NCBI RefSeq assembly: GCF_042485795.1
Contig: NZ_CP169368.1
Span: 496,001-560,000, forward strand
Origin: Lonepinella sp042485795
GTDB lineage: Bacteria; Pseudomonadota; Gammaproteobacteria; Enterobacterales; Pasteurellaceae
Length of the DNA stretch: 64,000 nt
Reading direction: 5' to 3'
Positions within the stretch are counted from its first letter, which is position 1. Each line of letters starts with the position of its first letter. Below the pieces are notes generated by a model. The model searched no databases, was not told where the DNA came from, and saw only the letters and a program-made list of their open reading frames with translations. This document shows, one piece after another, positions 15,471 to 24,316 of the stretch. The position numbers were made by a program, and so were the translations under genes.

Positions 15471-17306
15471 TTACTCCGCCAAAAATCCCCCGCTCTGATG
15501 TTGCCATAATTTGGCATACAAGCCATTTTGAGCCAACAATTCAGCGTGGGTGCCTTGTTCTACAATTTGTCCTTGATCTAACACAATCAAACGATCCATT
15601 GCGGCAATGGTGGATAAACGGTGGGCAATGGCGATCACGGTTTTATTTTCCATCATTTTATCAAGACTTTGTTGAATCGCCGCTTCAACTTCGCTGTCTA
15701 AGGCACTGGTGGCTTCATCAAGCAATAAAATTGGGGCATCTTTTAACATTACGCGAGCAATGGCAATACGTTGGCGTTGTCCGCCTGAAAGTTTTACGCC
15801 CCGTTCGCCAACGTGAGCATCATAGCCTCGGCGACCATTTGCATCACTCAATAACGGAATGAAATCTGCTGCTTCGGCACGCTGGGCGGCATTAAGCATA
15901 TCTTGTTCGGTAGCGTTGGGGCGGCCATAGATAATATTTTCACGTACAGAACGGTGTAACAATGAAGTGTCTTGCGTCACCAATCCAATTTGGCTACGTA
16001 GGCTTTCTTGTTGTACGTCTAATATGTTTTGCCCGTCAATCGTAATGGTGCCTTGTTGAGGTTCGTAAAAACGTAAGAGTAAATTGACGATGGTGGATTT
16101 TCCCGCACCCGAACGTCCAATTAAACCGACTTTTTCCCCTGCCTTAATGGTTAAATTAAATTGTTGGAGTAATTGTTTTTCAGGGGAATAGGCGAAGTTT
16201 ACGTTGTCAAAACGAATTTCACCTTGTGTTACCTGTAGTGCGATGGCATTGGGTTTATCCAGAATAGTATGCGGTTTTGATAGAGTTTCCATGCCGTCAT
16301 TCACTGTACCGATATTTTCAAATAAGCGGGCGGATTCCCACATAATCCAATGCGCCAAACCGTTTACGCGTAATGCCATGGCAGTGGAGGTCGCAATGGC
16401 TCCGACACCAACTGCACCCTGTTGCCAAAGTACCACACCTAAAACGGCGGTGCTTAAAGTCAAGAAGATATTGCTCGCATAAGTTAATACATCTAGGCTT
16501 GTGCCTAACCGCATTTGAGCATGAACAGTCCGCATAAATTCTTCCATCGATCTTTTAGCATAGGCAGCTTCACGTTCGCCGTGTGAAAAGAGTTTTACTG
16601 TGGCAATGTTGGAATAAGCATCGGTTACTCGTCCTGTCATAAGCGAACGAGCATCGGCTTGGTGTTCTGCGGTTTTGGCTAACTTAGGAATAAGGAAGTA
16701 TAAAATACAGCCAAAGATAATCGCCCACAAAATAAAGGGGACTAAGAACCAACTATCGAAAGCGACTAATACCGCCCCTGAGGAAATAAAATAGACTCCG
16801 ACATAAATTACCATATTTGCCACTGTGAGAACGGTATCTCGCACCGCAAGAGCGGTTTGCATGACTTTAGCCGAAACACGCCCTGCAAATTCGTCTTGAT
16901 AAAAACTTAAACTTTGCCCTAGCATTAAACGGTGAAAATTCCAGCGTAAACGCATTGGGAATACGCCCTGTAGGGTTTGTAAACGAACCATTGAGGTGAG
17001 CAATGTCCAACCGATGCTTAAGACTAAAACAACAAACATTCCAATTAAATAGGGTCCTTTTTCCGCCCATAATGTTGTAGGTGTATAAGCACCAAGCCAA
17101 TCTACTAATTTCCCCATAAATTGAAACATTAACGCTTCAATAACACCAATACCAATGGTTAAAAAAGCAAACAATGCGATCCACGTTTTAGTGCCTTCTA
17201 AATTTGACCATAAGAAACGCCATAAACCTTTTTCAGGTGTCTTGGGAGGCGTATCAGGATAGGCATCAATCCGATTTTCAAACCAAGAAAAAATTTTATT
17301 TAACAT
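15471..17306 (-). CDS. ABC exporter, fused permease and ATPase
   Basis: A 611-residue half-transporter that would dimerise in the inner membrane. The transmembrane domain covers residues 35-330 (six helices). The nucleotide-binding domain has Walker A GRSGAGKST near 395, a Q-loop VTQDTSLLHRSVRENI, the signature LSGGQRQRIAIARVM near 510, Walker B ILLLDEATSALD and the switch histidine AHRLS. It belongs to the MsbA-like exporters, with an extra charged N-terminus (DAYPDTPPKTPEKG). The substrate is unknown. A homologue is present in H. influenzae. Confidence 0.9.
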   Translation of the reverse strand: MLNKIFSWFENRIDAYPDTPPKTPEKGLWRFLWSNLEGTKTWIALFAFLTIGIGVIEALMFQFMGKLVDWLGAYTPTTLWAEKGPYLIGMFVVLVLSIGWTLLTSMVRLQTLQGVFPMRLRWNFHRLMLGQSLSFYQDEFAGRVSAKVMQTALAVRDTVLTVANMVIYVGVYFISSGAVLVAFDSWFLVPFILWAIIFGCILYFLIPKLAKTAEHQADARSLMTGRVTDAYSNIATVKLFSHGEREAAYAKRSMEEFMRTVHAQMRLGTSLDVLTYASNIFLTLSTAVLGVVLWQQGAVGVGAIATSTAMALRVNGLAHWIMWESARLFENIGTVNDGMETLSKPHTILDKPNAIALQVTQGEIRFDNVNFAYSPEKQLLQQFNLTIKAGEKVGLIGRSGAGKSTIVNLLLRFYEPQQGTITIDGQNILDVQQESLRSQIGLVTQDTSLLHRSVRENIIYGRPNATEQDMLNAAQRAEAADFIPLLSDANGRRGYDAHVGERGVKLSGGQRQRIAIARVMLKDAPILLLDEATSALDSEVEAAIQQSLDKMMENKTVIAIAHRLSTIAAMDRLIVLDQGQIVEQGTHAELLAQNGLYAKLWQHQSGGFLAE

Positions 17307-17426
17307 TTTTGTTATACCTATAAGAAAACAAAAGGCAACGGGAAGGTTGCCTTAATCTGTACCTATTATAACGCAAAATCTATCAAAAAAGCACCGCACT
17401 TTTTGCTTTTATCTGCTGAATTTGGC

Positions 17427-18053
17427 TTAATCCGTCGTTTTGTCTTTTTCTTTTACAGCGAAAAATTGCGCCCCCTTGGCAATCATTCGGAGTTGTAAAA
17501 TAACACGTCTTTTTAATTCTGCACGATCTTTTTCATCCATATCTAAGGCTTTTGACATGGCACTAAAGGTCAGTGTTACACTGGCTTCAGCTTGCATATA
17601 ACCGATATACCTTGAATAATTAAAACGATAGGTAATAAATTCGCCTAATTCTTCGATAAAGTGTTTAATTTCACGGGAAACTGCGGTGCGAAAAAGCAAA
17701 GAAATTCCAGCACTTTCTCTCAATAATAAACGAAAAACGTTAGGATCATTTTCAATAAATTCAAAAAAAGTATCAATCGAAATTTCAATAACGCTACCAC
17801 CATTACGCAAGCGTTTCTGGGCTTGTCGCATTAATTGTCGTAAGGTTAAACCCGCTTCATCAACCATGGTTAAACCTAATTCTTCCATATCTTTAAAATG
17901 ACGATAAAAGGAAGTAGGAGCAATACCCGCTTCTCTTGATACTTCACGTAAGCTCAAATTAGCAAAACTTTTTTCAGCCGTTAGCTGGTTAAAAGCAGCA
18001 TTAATTAAGGCTTGCCGTGTTTTTTCTTTTTGTAAAGCACGAATTCCTGCCAT
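17427..18053 (-). CDS. fabR: Fatty-acid biosynthesis repressor FabR
   Basis: A TetR-family repressor (208 residues) that senses saturated versus unsaturated acyl thioesters and represses fabA/fabB. The helix-turn-helix lies at residues 28-52 (LSLREVSREAGIAPTSFYRHFKDMEELG) and is almost identical to E. coli FabR. The gene begins one base after the oxyR stop codon, keeping the oxyR-fabR neighbourhood seen in enterobacteria but without sthA between them. Confidence 0.93.
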   Translation of the reverse strand: MAGIRALQKEKTRQALINAAFNQLTAEKSFANLSLREVSREAGIAPTSFYRHFKDMEELGLTMVDEAGLTLRQLMRQAQKRLRNGGSVIEISIDTFFEFIENDPNVFRLLLRESAGISLLFRTAVSREIKHFIEELGEFITYRFNYSRYIGYMQAEASVTLTFSAMSKALDMDEKDRAELKRRVILQLRMIAKGAQFFAVKEKDKTTD

Positions 18054-18054
18054 A

Positions 18055-18957
18055 TTAATTTTCTTCTAAAATTGGTTGAATTGTATTTTTAATCATTTGA
18101 GCAATACGTTCATAACGTTGACGTAATGGCGAGCCAGGACGGTAAATTAGTATAATAGAACGTTTCGGTTCAGGATCGATACAAGGGATATATTTTACAC
18201 CTTGACGTTCCTTTTCATTATGCACAGCAAGCTGTGGCATTAGGGTAATCCCGACATTGGCTGCGACCATATTGCGTAGGGTTTCAAGACTTGTGGCTTG
18301 AAAATGGGAATTTTCTTTGGCACCCGCAGAAAAACAATATCCAAGCGCTTGTTCTCTTAAACAATGACCATCATCTAGCATAAGAATTTCTTTATTATTC
18401 AATGCAGCAAGTGAGATTTGTTGTTCATTTGCCCAACTATGTTGGTCGGGTACGGCAATCAACATTTTTTCCGTAAAAACGGGGACTTCAATAAATGGTT
18501 GAGTTTCTTCTACTGAAGCAACAATGGCACAATCTAAATTGCCCGTTTCTAATTGATCGATCAAACGAGAGGTTTGTTGCTCGTATAAGAATAATTCTAA
18601 CTCTGGAAATTCTCGTGTTAATACTGGCATAATATGCGGTAATAAATACGGACCAACCGTTGGGATAACCCCAATATGTAGTGGACCAGTCATATCCCTG
18701 CATTGATTACTCGCCATTTCTTTGAGTAATTTAACGTCACGTAATACCGTTTTGGCTTGATCTACTAACAGCAATCCCGATTGCGTAAATAGCACCTTAC
18801 GGCTCGTGCGTTCTAATAGAATAATACCGAGTTCGTCTTCTAATTTGCGAATTTGCCCGCTTAATGTAGGCTGACTAACATGGCATGCGTCCGCTGCACG
18901 CCGAAAATGTTTATATTCGGCAAGTGCCACCAGATATTCTAAATCACGAATATTCAT
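18055..18957 (-). CDS. oxyR: Peroxide-sensing regulator OxyR
   Basis: A LysR-type regulator (300 residues) aligning without gaps to E. coli OxyR. The N-terminal helix-turn-helix is FRRAADACHVSQPTLSGQIRK. The redox cysteines are C199 (DDGHCLREQ) and C208 (LGYCFSAG). Under peroxide the disulfide form activates antioxidant genes. It is divergent from the peroxiredoxin-glutaredoxin gene, a likely target, and cotranscribed with fabR. Confidence 0.97.
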   Translation of the reverse strand: MNIRDLEYLVALAEYKHFRRAADACHVSQPTLSGQIRKLEDELGIILLERTSRKVLFTQSGLLLVDQAKTVLRDVKLLKEMASNQCRDMTGPLHIGVIPTVGPYLLPHIMPVLTREFPELELFLYEQQTSRLIDQLETGNLDCAIVASVEETQPFIEVPVFTEKMLIAVPDQHSWANEQQISLAALNNKEILMLDDGHCLREQALGYCFSAGAKENSHFQATSLETLRNMVAANVGITLMPQLAVHNEKERQGVKYIPCIDPEPKRSIILIYRPGSPLRQRYERIAQMIKNTIQPILEEN

Positions 18958-19007
18958 AAAAAAACTTCCTTATAGATATGAACAATTAAAAGAATAGAAT
19001 TAATTGA

Positions 19008-19037
19008 TTGTAACTATACCATAAAATTACCTATAAT
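19008..19037 (+). promoter_or_regulatory. Possible promoter of the peroxiredoxin gene
   Basis: TTGTAA (19008-19013), an 18-bp spacer and TATAAT (19032-19037) lie 44 bp before the ATG. CTAT half-motifs at 19014-19017 and 19031-19034 lie around it but do not show the 11-bp spacing of the OxyR consensus. Confidence 0.4.
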
Positions 19038-19081
19038 CCACCCAGTAAAAACAACTAACTACTTAAATCGGAGAAAAAATT

Positions 19082-19807
19082 ATGTCAAATATGGAAGGAA
19101 AAAAAGTTCCTCAAGTTACATTCCACACTCGCCAAGGCGACGCATGGGTTGATGTAACATCAGCAGAATTATTCGACAACAAAACTGTTGTGTTATTCTC
19201 ATTACCAGGTGCATTCACCCCAACTTGTTCATCAACACACTTACCACGTTACAACGAATTAGCATGTGAATTCAAAGCGTTAGGTGTTGACGATATTATT
19301 TGTATGTCTGTTAATGACACATTCGTTATGAACGCATGGAAAGCAGACCAAGAATCAGAAAATATTACCGTTATTCCAGATGGTAATGGTGAATTTACCG
19401 AAGGTATGGGTATGCTTGTTGGTAAAGAAGATTTAGGCTTTGGCAAACGTTCATGGCGTTATTCGGCGTTAGTACGCAATGGTGTAGTAGAAAAAATGTT
19501 CATTGAACCACAAGAGCCAGGCGACCCGTTCAAAGTATCTGATGCCGATACTATGATCAAATATTTAAATCCAAAATGGGAAGCCAAACCATCAGTTTCT
19601 ATCTTCACTAAACCAGGTTGCCCATTCTGTGCGAAAGCAAAAGGTTTATTAAAAGTGAAAGGCTATACCTTTGAAGAAATCGTATTAGGTCGTGATGCTT
19701 CAACTATCTCTGTACGTGCTATTACAGGCAAAACATCTGTTCCACAAGTCTTTATTGGTGGTCAGTACATCGGTGGTAGCGAAGATTTAGAGAAATATTT
19801 AGCTTAA
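19082..19807 (+). CDS. Peroxiredoxin-glutaredoxin fusion
   Basis: A hybrid peroxidase (241 residues) that reduces peroxides with glutathione. The peroxiredoxin-5 domain covers residues 1-165, with peroxidatic C49 in PGAFTPTC. The glutaredoxin domain follows from 170, with a CPFC active site and the GSH-binding TSVPQVFIGG. It matches the H. influenzae PGdx protein in length and domain order. It is divergent from oxyR and followed directly by a USS-pair terminator, so it is monocistronic. Confidence 0.96.
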   Translation: MSNMEGKKVPQVTFHTRQGDAWVDVTSAELFDNKTVVLFSLPGAFTPTCSSTHLPRYNELACEFKALGVDDIICMSVNDTFVMNAWKADQESENITVIPDGNGEFTEGMGMLVGKEDLGFGKRSWRYSALVRNGVVEKMFIEPQEPGDPFKVSDADTMIKYLNPKWEAKPSVSIFTKPGCPFCAKAKGLLKVKGYTFEEIVLGRDASTISVRAITGKTSVPQVFIGGQYIGGSEDLEKYLA

Positions 19808-19834
19808 TTTAAGCTAAATATTCGGTATTTTCTC

Positions 19835-19874
19835 ACCGCACTTTGGGTAAATTGCTCAAAGTGCGGTTTTTTTG
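19835..19874 (+). terminator. USS-pair hairpin terminator
   Basis: ACCGCACTTTG (19835-19845) pairs perfectly with CAAAGTGCGGT (19857-19867), followed by seven T. Confidence 0.9.
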
Positions 19875-19901
19875 ACTAATTTTTATCTAATTTGTTGTAT
19901 A

Positions 19902-21782
19902 TTATGCTTTATTGAGAATTGCCTTATGCTCTTGAATAATCGCCATAAACGGTTGTGCAAATCGTTCCCATTTAATTGCCCCTACTCCATTAATTTGTAG
20001 CATTTCCACTTTGTTGGTTGGTAAGTAGAGGGACATTTCTTGTAAGGTTGCATCACTAAATACAATATATGGCGGAATATTTTCTCGGTCGGCAATTTGT
20101 TTGCGTAAGAAACGTAGGCGAGCAAATAAATCTTTATCGTAATTGGTCACTGCACTGCGTTGTGGTGCAGAAACCGTTGCAATAGCGGATAAGCGTGGCG
20201 TTGCCAGCTCTAAGGGGATTTCACCACGTAAAATCGGTCTGGCACTTTCGGTGAGTTGTAATTGTACGCCAACGTCATTCATGACTTGATGAATAAAACC
20301 GAGATGAATTAATTGGCGAATCACTGATTGCCAATATTCTTTGCTTTTGTCTTTGCCAATGCCATAGACGCTTAGTTTATCATGTTGGTAATCACGAATA
20401 CGTTGATTATTCATGCCACGCATAACGCCTATCACGTATTGCATACCAAAGCGTTGACCCGTGCGATAAATAGTAGAAAGGATTTTTTGTGCATCCATTA
20501 AGCCATCATACTTTTTCGGTGGATCCAAGCAAATATCACAGTTATTGCAAGGTGTTTGACGATTTTCGCCGAAATAATTGAGTAATACTAAACGGCGACA
20601 AGTTTGGCTTTCAGCAAATTCACCTATGGCTTCTAGTTTGTGTTGTTTAATATCTCGTTGTGGCGATTCAGGTTCTTCCAGTAGCATTTTGTGTAACCAG
20701 CCGTAATCGGCGGGTTCATAAAATAATACCGCTTCGGCAGGTAAATCATCTCGTCCTGCTCGCCCCGTTTCTTGATAATAGGCTTCGATACTGCGAGATA
20801 AATCAAAGTGAGCAACAAATCGCACGTTAGATTTATTAATTCCCATACCAAAAGCAATGGTGGCAACCACCACTTGAATATTATCTCGCTGAAAGGCTCG
20901 TTGCACACGTTCACGTTCGGCAAAATCCATGCCTGCATGATAGAAATCTGCGGATACCCCACGTTTTTTTAAGGCTTCAGCGACTTTTTCCGATTTATTG
21001 CGACTGTTGCAATATACAATGCCACTTTTGCCTTTTTGTGCCGCCACGAAATTACAGAGCTGTTCCATTGGCTTGAATTTTTCCACTAAGGTGTAACGAA
21101 TATTCGGGCGATCAAAGCTGCCTACATATAAGTGCGGTTGATTTAAACGAAGATTTTGCCAAATATCCTGTCTGGTGGTGTTATCAGCAGTGGCGGTTAA
21201 TGCCATAATTGGCACATTGGGAAAAGTAGCCTTTAATCCGCCGAGTTGAGCATATTCAGGACGGAAATCATGCCCCCATTGGGAGATGCAATGGGCTTCG
21301 TCAATAGCAATAAAGCTGACTAAACAATGGGAAATAAAAGAAAAAAAGTGATTTGTCATCACCTTCTCAGGGGAAAGATAAAGTAATTTGAGTTGACCAG
21401 AAATGGCTTTATTTTGCACCTGTTGTTGCTGTTCAAAGGTTTGTGTGGAATTGAGATAATCCGCAGTGATGCCGTTGGCTAACAGTTGATCGACTTGATC
21501 TTTCATCAAGGAAATTAATGGTGAAATAACTAAGGTTAGACCTGAAAAACACAAGGCTGGAATTTGATAACACAAGGATTTCCCGTTCCCTGTCGCCATC
21601 ACGACAAGGCTATCTTGTCCATGTAATGCGGATTGAATGACTTCTTGTTGCCCTTTGCGGAAAGATTGATAGCCGAATACATCCTTTAATACTTGTAAAG
21701 GATCGGCAAGTGCGGTGGAAAAATCGTGTTTTTTTGGCACCGTACTATTGTCGTTCAAATCAAAGGAAGACAGCGATTCCAT
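19902..21782 (-). CDS. recQ: ATP-dependent DNA helicase RecQ
   Basis: A 3'-5' helicase of 626 residues in recombination and repair. Walker A is MATGNGKS near residue 63, the DEAH box is IDEAHCISQWGHDFRPEY near 158, the zinc-binding cysteines are CRRLVLLNYFG...CNNCDIC near 400, and the HRDC domain is at the C-terminus (LRFLRKQIADREN...INGVGAIKWERF). The N-terminus is about 20 residues longer than E. coli RecQ. The start overlaps the cyaY stop in TAATG, so the two are translationally coupled. Confidence 0.96.
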   Translation of the reverse strand: MESLSSFDLNDNSTVPKKHDFSTALADPLQVLKDVFGYQSFRKGQQEVIQSALHGQDSLVVMATGNGKSLCYQIPALCFSGLTLVISPLISLMKDQVDQLLANGITADYLNSTQTFEQQQQVQNKAISGQLKLLYLSPEKVMTNHFFSFISHCLVSFIAIDEAHCISQWGHDFRPEYAQLGGLKATFPNVPIMALTATADNTTRQDIWQNLRLNQPHLYVGSFDRPNIRYTLVEKFKPMEQLCNFVAAQKGKSGIVYCNSRNKSEKVAEALKKRGVSADFYHAGMDFAERERVQRAFQRDNIQVVVATIAFGMGINKSNVRFVAHFDLSRSIEAYYQETGRAGRDDLPAEAVLFYEPADYGWLHKMLLEEPESPQRDIKQHKLEAIGEFAESQTCRRLVLLNYFGENRQTPCNNCDICLDPPKKYDGLMDAQKILSTIYRTGQRFGMQYVIGVMRGMNNQRIRDYQHDKLSVYGIGKDKSKEYWQSVIRQLIHLGFIHQVMNDVGVQLQLTESARPILRGEIPLELATPRLSAIATVSAPQRSAVTNYDKDLFARLRFLRKQIADRENIPPYIVFSDATLQEMSLYLPTNKVEMLQINGVGAIKWERFAQPFMAIIQEHKAILNKA

Positions 21783-22090
21783 TAGCCAAATGTCGCTTCT
21801 TCACCGTGAGCTGCACAGGCTTCACTTAAACAATCATAAAAGCGTTTACCATCGTGGTTAATCCAGTCGTTATCTTTCCAAGCAAAATGTAAACCACCTA
21901 AACGGCTAGCCAGCCAGAGTTCTAACATGGATTCTTGTTTATTAATGACAATTTGTGTACGGTTGCCAAAAGTCATGGTGAAGACGGACCCTTGCCGTTC
22001 AAAATCTACGTCCACATCTTGTTCATCACATTGTTCTTCAATGTGATCCCACACTTGTTCAATATTTTGATGAAATTCAGCTAGGTTCAT
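21782..22090 (-). CDS. cyaY: Frataxin-like iron protein CyaY
   Basis: The bacterial frataxin (102 residues), which binds iron through an acidic first helix (VWDHIEEQCDEQDVDVDFE) and modulates IscS-dependent Fe-S assembly. The conserved sheet (TMTFGNRTQIVINKQ...MLELWLASRLGGLHF) is intact. It lies upstream of recQ with a one-base overlap. Confidence 0.95.
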   Translation of the reverse strand: MNLAEFHQNIEQVWDHIEEQCDEQDVDVDFERQGSVFTMTFGNRTQIVINKQESMLELWLASRLGGLHFAWKDNDWINHDGKRFYDCLSEACAAHGEEATFG

Positions 22091-22203
22091 TTTTGTTCTC
22101 TTAATAGATCTATTATTTTAAAGATGAATTATAGATATTTTCTGTGATTAAGGATAGGGGGAATTTCTACCAAATTCACGATTAAATAAGAATAATCATC
22201 AAA

Positions 22204-22220
22204 TTTTGGAGTGCAGATCA
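22204..22220 (+). repeat. Solo sequence like an IS150-group terminus
   Basis: TTTTGGAGTGCAGATCA matches the right terminus of the IS element at 30782-32187 (TTTTGGGGTGCAGATCA, 32171-32187) at 16 of 17 positions, with no transposase next to it. It lies in the 236-bp gap between cyaY and the small gene at 22327. Apart from this I see only AT-rich sequence there. Confidence 0.4.
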
Positions 22221-22326
22221 CAAATTTAGTTTTGAATTAGGGGTTATTTTAAGGCATACTTATCTCTTGAAATAGGAAAAATGGTGAGCCATTTTTTACT
22301 TTTACGAACATCAGATAGGAGGGGGT

Positions 22327-22509
22327 ATGAAATTAACCAAAACTCAAGAACAATATCTTACTGAGCTATGGCAAAATGGGATAGATAATGATTTATTTGA
22401 AGAAATTAGTCTAGATAAAATTAAAGCAAAACGAGCAGAGAGATTAGAATATCTAGAGAATAAAAAAGCCATTGATGAGGTATTTTATAGTGAAGTGGCT
22501 TACTCTTAA
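22327..22509 (+). CDS. Small hypothetical protein, first of an overlapping pair
   Basis: A 60-residue charged helical protein (MKLTKTQEQYLTELWQNGID... KIKAKRAERLEYLENKK) that I do not recognise. Translation is supported by a very strong AGGAGGGGG ribosome site seven bases before the ATG. The 3' end overlaps the next gene by about 35 bp in another frame. The size and overlap recall toxin-antitoxin operons, but no family motif supports that. Confidence 0.55.
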   Translation: MKLTKTQEQYLTELWQNGIDNDLFEEISLDKIKAKRAERLEYLENKKAIDEVFYSEVAYS

Positions 22510-22834
22510 GGATTCAAAAATTGATGAATTTATGGCTTTATTATCAGATGAAGCATTACTTTATGTGGAGACCATTTTAGATAGTTATGACATTGTACGA
22601 TCACCGTTTTCGATAGAAATCAATAGTTTCACATCATTGCAATGTATTGTTAAAGGCAATATAGCTTATATTCTTTCTTTCAATTATGGTCGTTTTTCTA
22701 ATATCAATACTGGAATAAGCGTTCGAGAAATCAATTTTGTCCAATTACTAAAAGAGAAATATTTTTCTAGTAATCAGTTTATTCACCTTTCTGTCAAGCA
22801 AAAAAGACGATTAAATAAATTGCTTAAAAAATAA
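22475..22834 (+). CDS. Hypothetical protein, second of an overlapping pair
   Basis: A 119-residue protein of mixed alpha/beta pattern, unrecognised. It ends in a strongly basic tail (KQKRRLNKLLKK). The start is uncertain: ATG 22475 gives MRYFIVKWLTLKDSKIDEFM, and GTG 22490 is also possible. Either lies inside the upstream gene, so translation is probably coupled. The gene is AT-rich relative to cyaY and lysA on either side, which hints at acquisition. Confidence 0.5.
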   Translation: MRYFIVKWLTLKDSKIDEFMALLSDEALLYVETILDSYDIVRSPFSIEINSFTSLQCIVKGNIAYILSFNYGRFSNINTGISVREINFVQLLKEKYFSSNQFIHLSVKQKRRLNKLLKK

Positions 22835-22898
22835 TAGATACTACCATTTATTCAAACAAAATAGTGTAAAATAACTAAAATACTTAACACGGAAAATA

Positions 22899-23021
22899 AT
22901 GATGAAAAAACTCACTTTTTTAACCGCACTTTTAGTGCTAGCAACCTTTATAACAGGCTGTGGCGTGAAAGGACCTTTATATTACCCACAAGAGAATACC
23001 CAACAAACCCAACAAAAATAG
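22899..23021 (+). CDS. lptM: LptM (YifL)-type small lipoprotein
   Basis: A 40-residue lipoprotein. A signal peptide ends in the lipobox ITGC, followed by GVKGPLYYP, the conserved start of LptM/YifL. In E. coli this lipoprotein binds the LPS translocon LptDE and promotes its oxidative maturation in the outer membrane. Position just upstream of lysA is usual in this family. Two adjacent ATGs (22899 and 22902) are both possible. A USS complement lies inside the signal peptide coding sequence. Confidence 0.88.
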   Translation: MMKKLTFLTALLVLATFITGCGVKGPLYYPQENTQQTQQK

Positions 23022-23030
23022 GATTTCTAA

Positions 23031-24278
23031 ATGGATTTCTTTCAATATCAGAACAATAAACTTTTTGCTGAAGCATTGCCTGTAAGTCAGTTAGCACAGC
23101 AGTTTGGTACACCGCTTTATATCTATTCTAAAGCCACTTTGGAGCGTCATTGGTATGCTTTTGATAAGGCTTTTGGAGATCATCCGCATCTGATTTGCTT
23201 TGCGGTAAAAGCAAATTCAAACATTGCTGTGTTGCAAACGATGGCAAGATTGGGGTCGGGGTTTGATATTGTGTCGCAAGGGGAATTGGAGCGTGTGCTG
23301 AAAGCGGGCGGTGATCCTGCGAAAGTGGTATTCTCTGGTGTAGCGAAAACAGAAATAGAAATTGCTCGTGCGTTGGAAGTCGGGATTCGTTGTTTTAATG
23401 TAGAAAGCCTGCCTGAACTCTATCGGATTAATGAAGTTGCTGGTAAAATGGCGAAAATTGCACCGATTTCGTTACGTGTTAATCCTGATGTAGATGCACA
23501 TACGCACCCTTATATTTCTACTGGATTGAAAGAAAATAAATTTGGTGTGAGCGTGGAACAGGCTCGAGATGTATATCGCCAAGCTAGTCAATTAGCCCAT
23601 ATTCAAGTTGTTGGAATGGATTGTCATATTGGTTCGCAACTCACTGAATTACAACCATTTTTAGATGCTGCCGATCGTTTAATTCATTTAATGCAACAAT
23701 TAAATGCAGACGGTATTCAGCTGAAACACCTAGATTTAGGTGGTGGTCTAGGTGTGCCTTATACCAACGAAACACCGCCACATCCGACTGAATATGCCAA
23801 AGCATTACTTGAAAAATTGCAACAATTTGATTTGGAAATTATCCTTGAACCAGGGCGTGCAATCACGGCGAATGCGGGGATTTTAGTGACTAAAGTGGAA
23901 TATATAAAAACCAACGAAAGCCGAAACTTTGCTATTGTTGATGCAGGTATGAACGATATGATTCGCCCTGCTTTGTATCAGGCTTATATGAATATTATTG
24001 AAGCGGATCGCAGTTTGGCACGTGAAAAAGCCGTTTATGATGTTGTTGGTCCTGTGTGTGAAACGTCAGATTTTCTTGGAAAACAACGTGAATTGGCGAT
24101 AGCGCAAGGGGATTTTTTGGTGCAACGTTCCGCTGGTGCTTATGGGGCGAGCATGAGTTCAAATTATAATTCTCGCCCACGTACCGCAGAAATCATAGTA
24201 GATGGTGATCAGGCTCATTTGATTCGGCAGCGTGAGAGCTATGAGAATTTATGGCAATTAGAACGTTTATTGCCGTAA
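23031..24278 (+). CDS. lysA: Diaminopimelate decarboxylase
   Basis: A PLP enzyme (415 residues) that makes L-lysine from meso-diaminopimelate, the last step of lysine synthesis. The PLP lysine lies in CFAVKANSN near residue 59. The phosphate-binding motif HLDLGGGLGVPY is near 235, EPGRAI near 277, and the substrate-site cysteine segment GPVCETSDF near 340. It is full length and 9 bp after lptM. I see no lysine riboswitch upstream, as expected when lptM precedes it closely. Confidence 0.97.
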   Translation: MDFFQYQNNKLFAEALPVSQLAQQFGTPLYIYSKATLERHWYAFDKAFGDHPHLICFAVKANSNIAVLQTMARLGSGFDIVSQGELERVLKAGGDPAKVVFSGVAKTEIEIARALEVGIRCFNVESLPELYRINEVAGKMAKIAPISLRVNPDVDAHTHPYISTGLKENKFGVSVEQARDVYRQASQLAHIQVVGMDCHIGSQLTELQPFLDAADRLIHLMQQLNADGIQLKHLDLGGGLGVPYTNETPPHPTEYAKALLEKLQQFDLEIILEPGRAITANAGILVTKVEYIKTNESRNFAIVDAGMNDMIRPALYQAYMNIIEADRSLAREKAVYDVVGPVCETSDFLGKQRELAIAQGDFLVQRSAGAYGASMSSNYNSRPRTAEIIVDGDQAHLIRQRESYENLWQLERLLP

Positions 24279-24316
24279 ATAATGATAAAAAAGTAGAGAT
24301 AAAAAGGAGAGTTAAT

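Noticed and set aside
18958..19081. OxyR operator between oxyR and the peroxiredoxin gene
   Set aside because: ATAG and CTAT half-motifs occur, but not with the 11-bp periodic spacing of the consensus, so only a promoter is listed.
22840..23030. Lysine riboswitch before lysA
   Set aside because: The space is taken by lptM, and no long structured leader precedes it.
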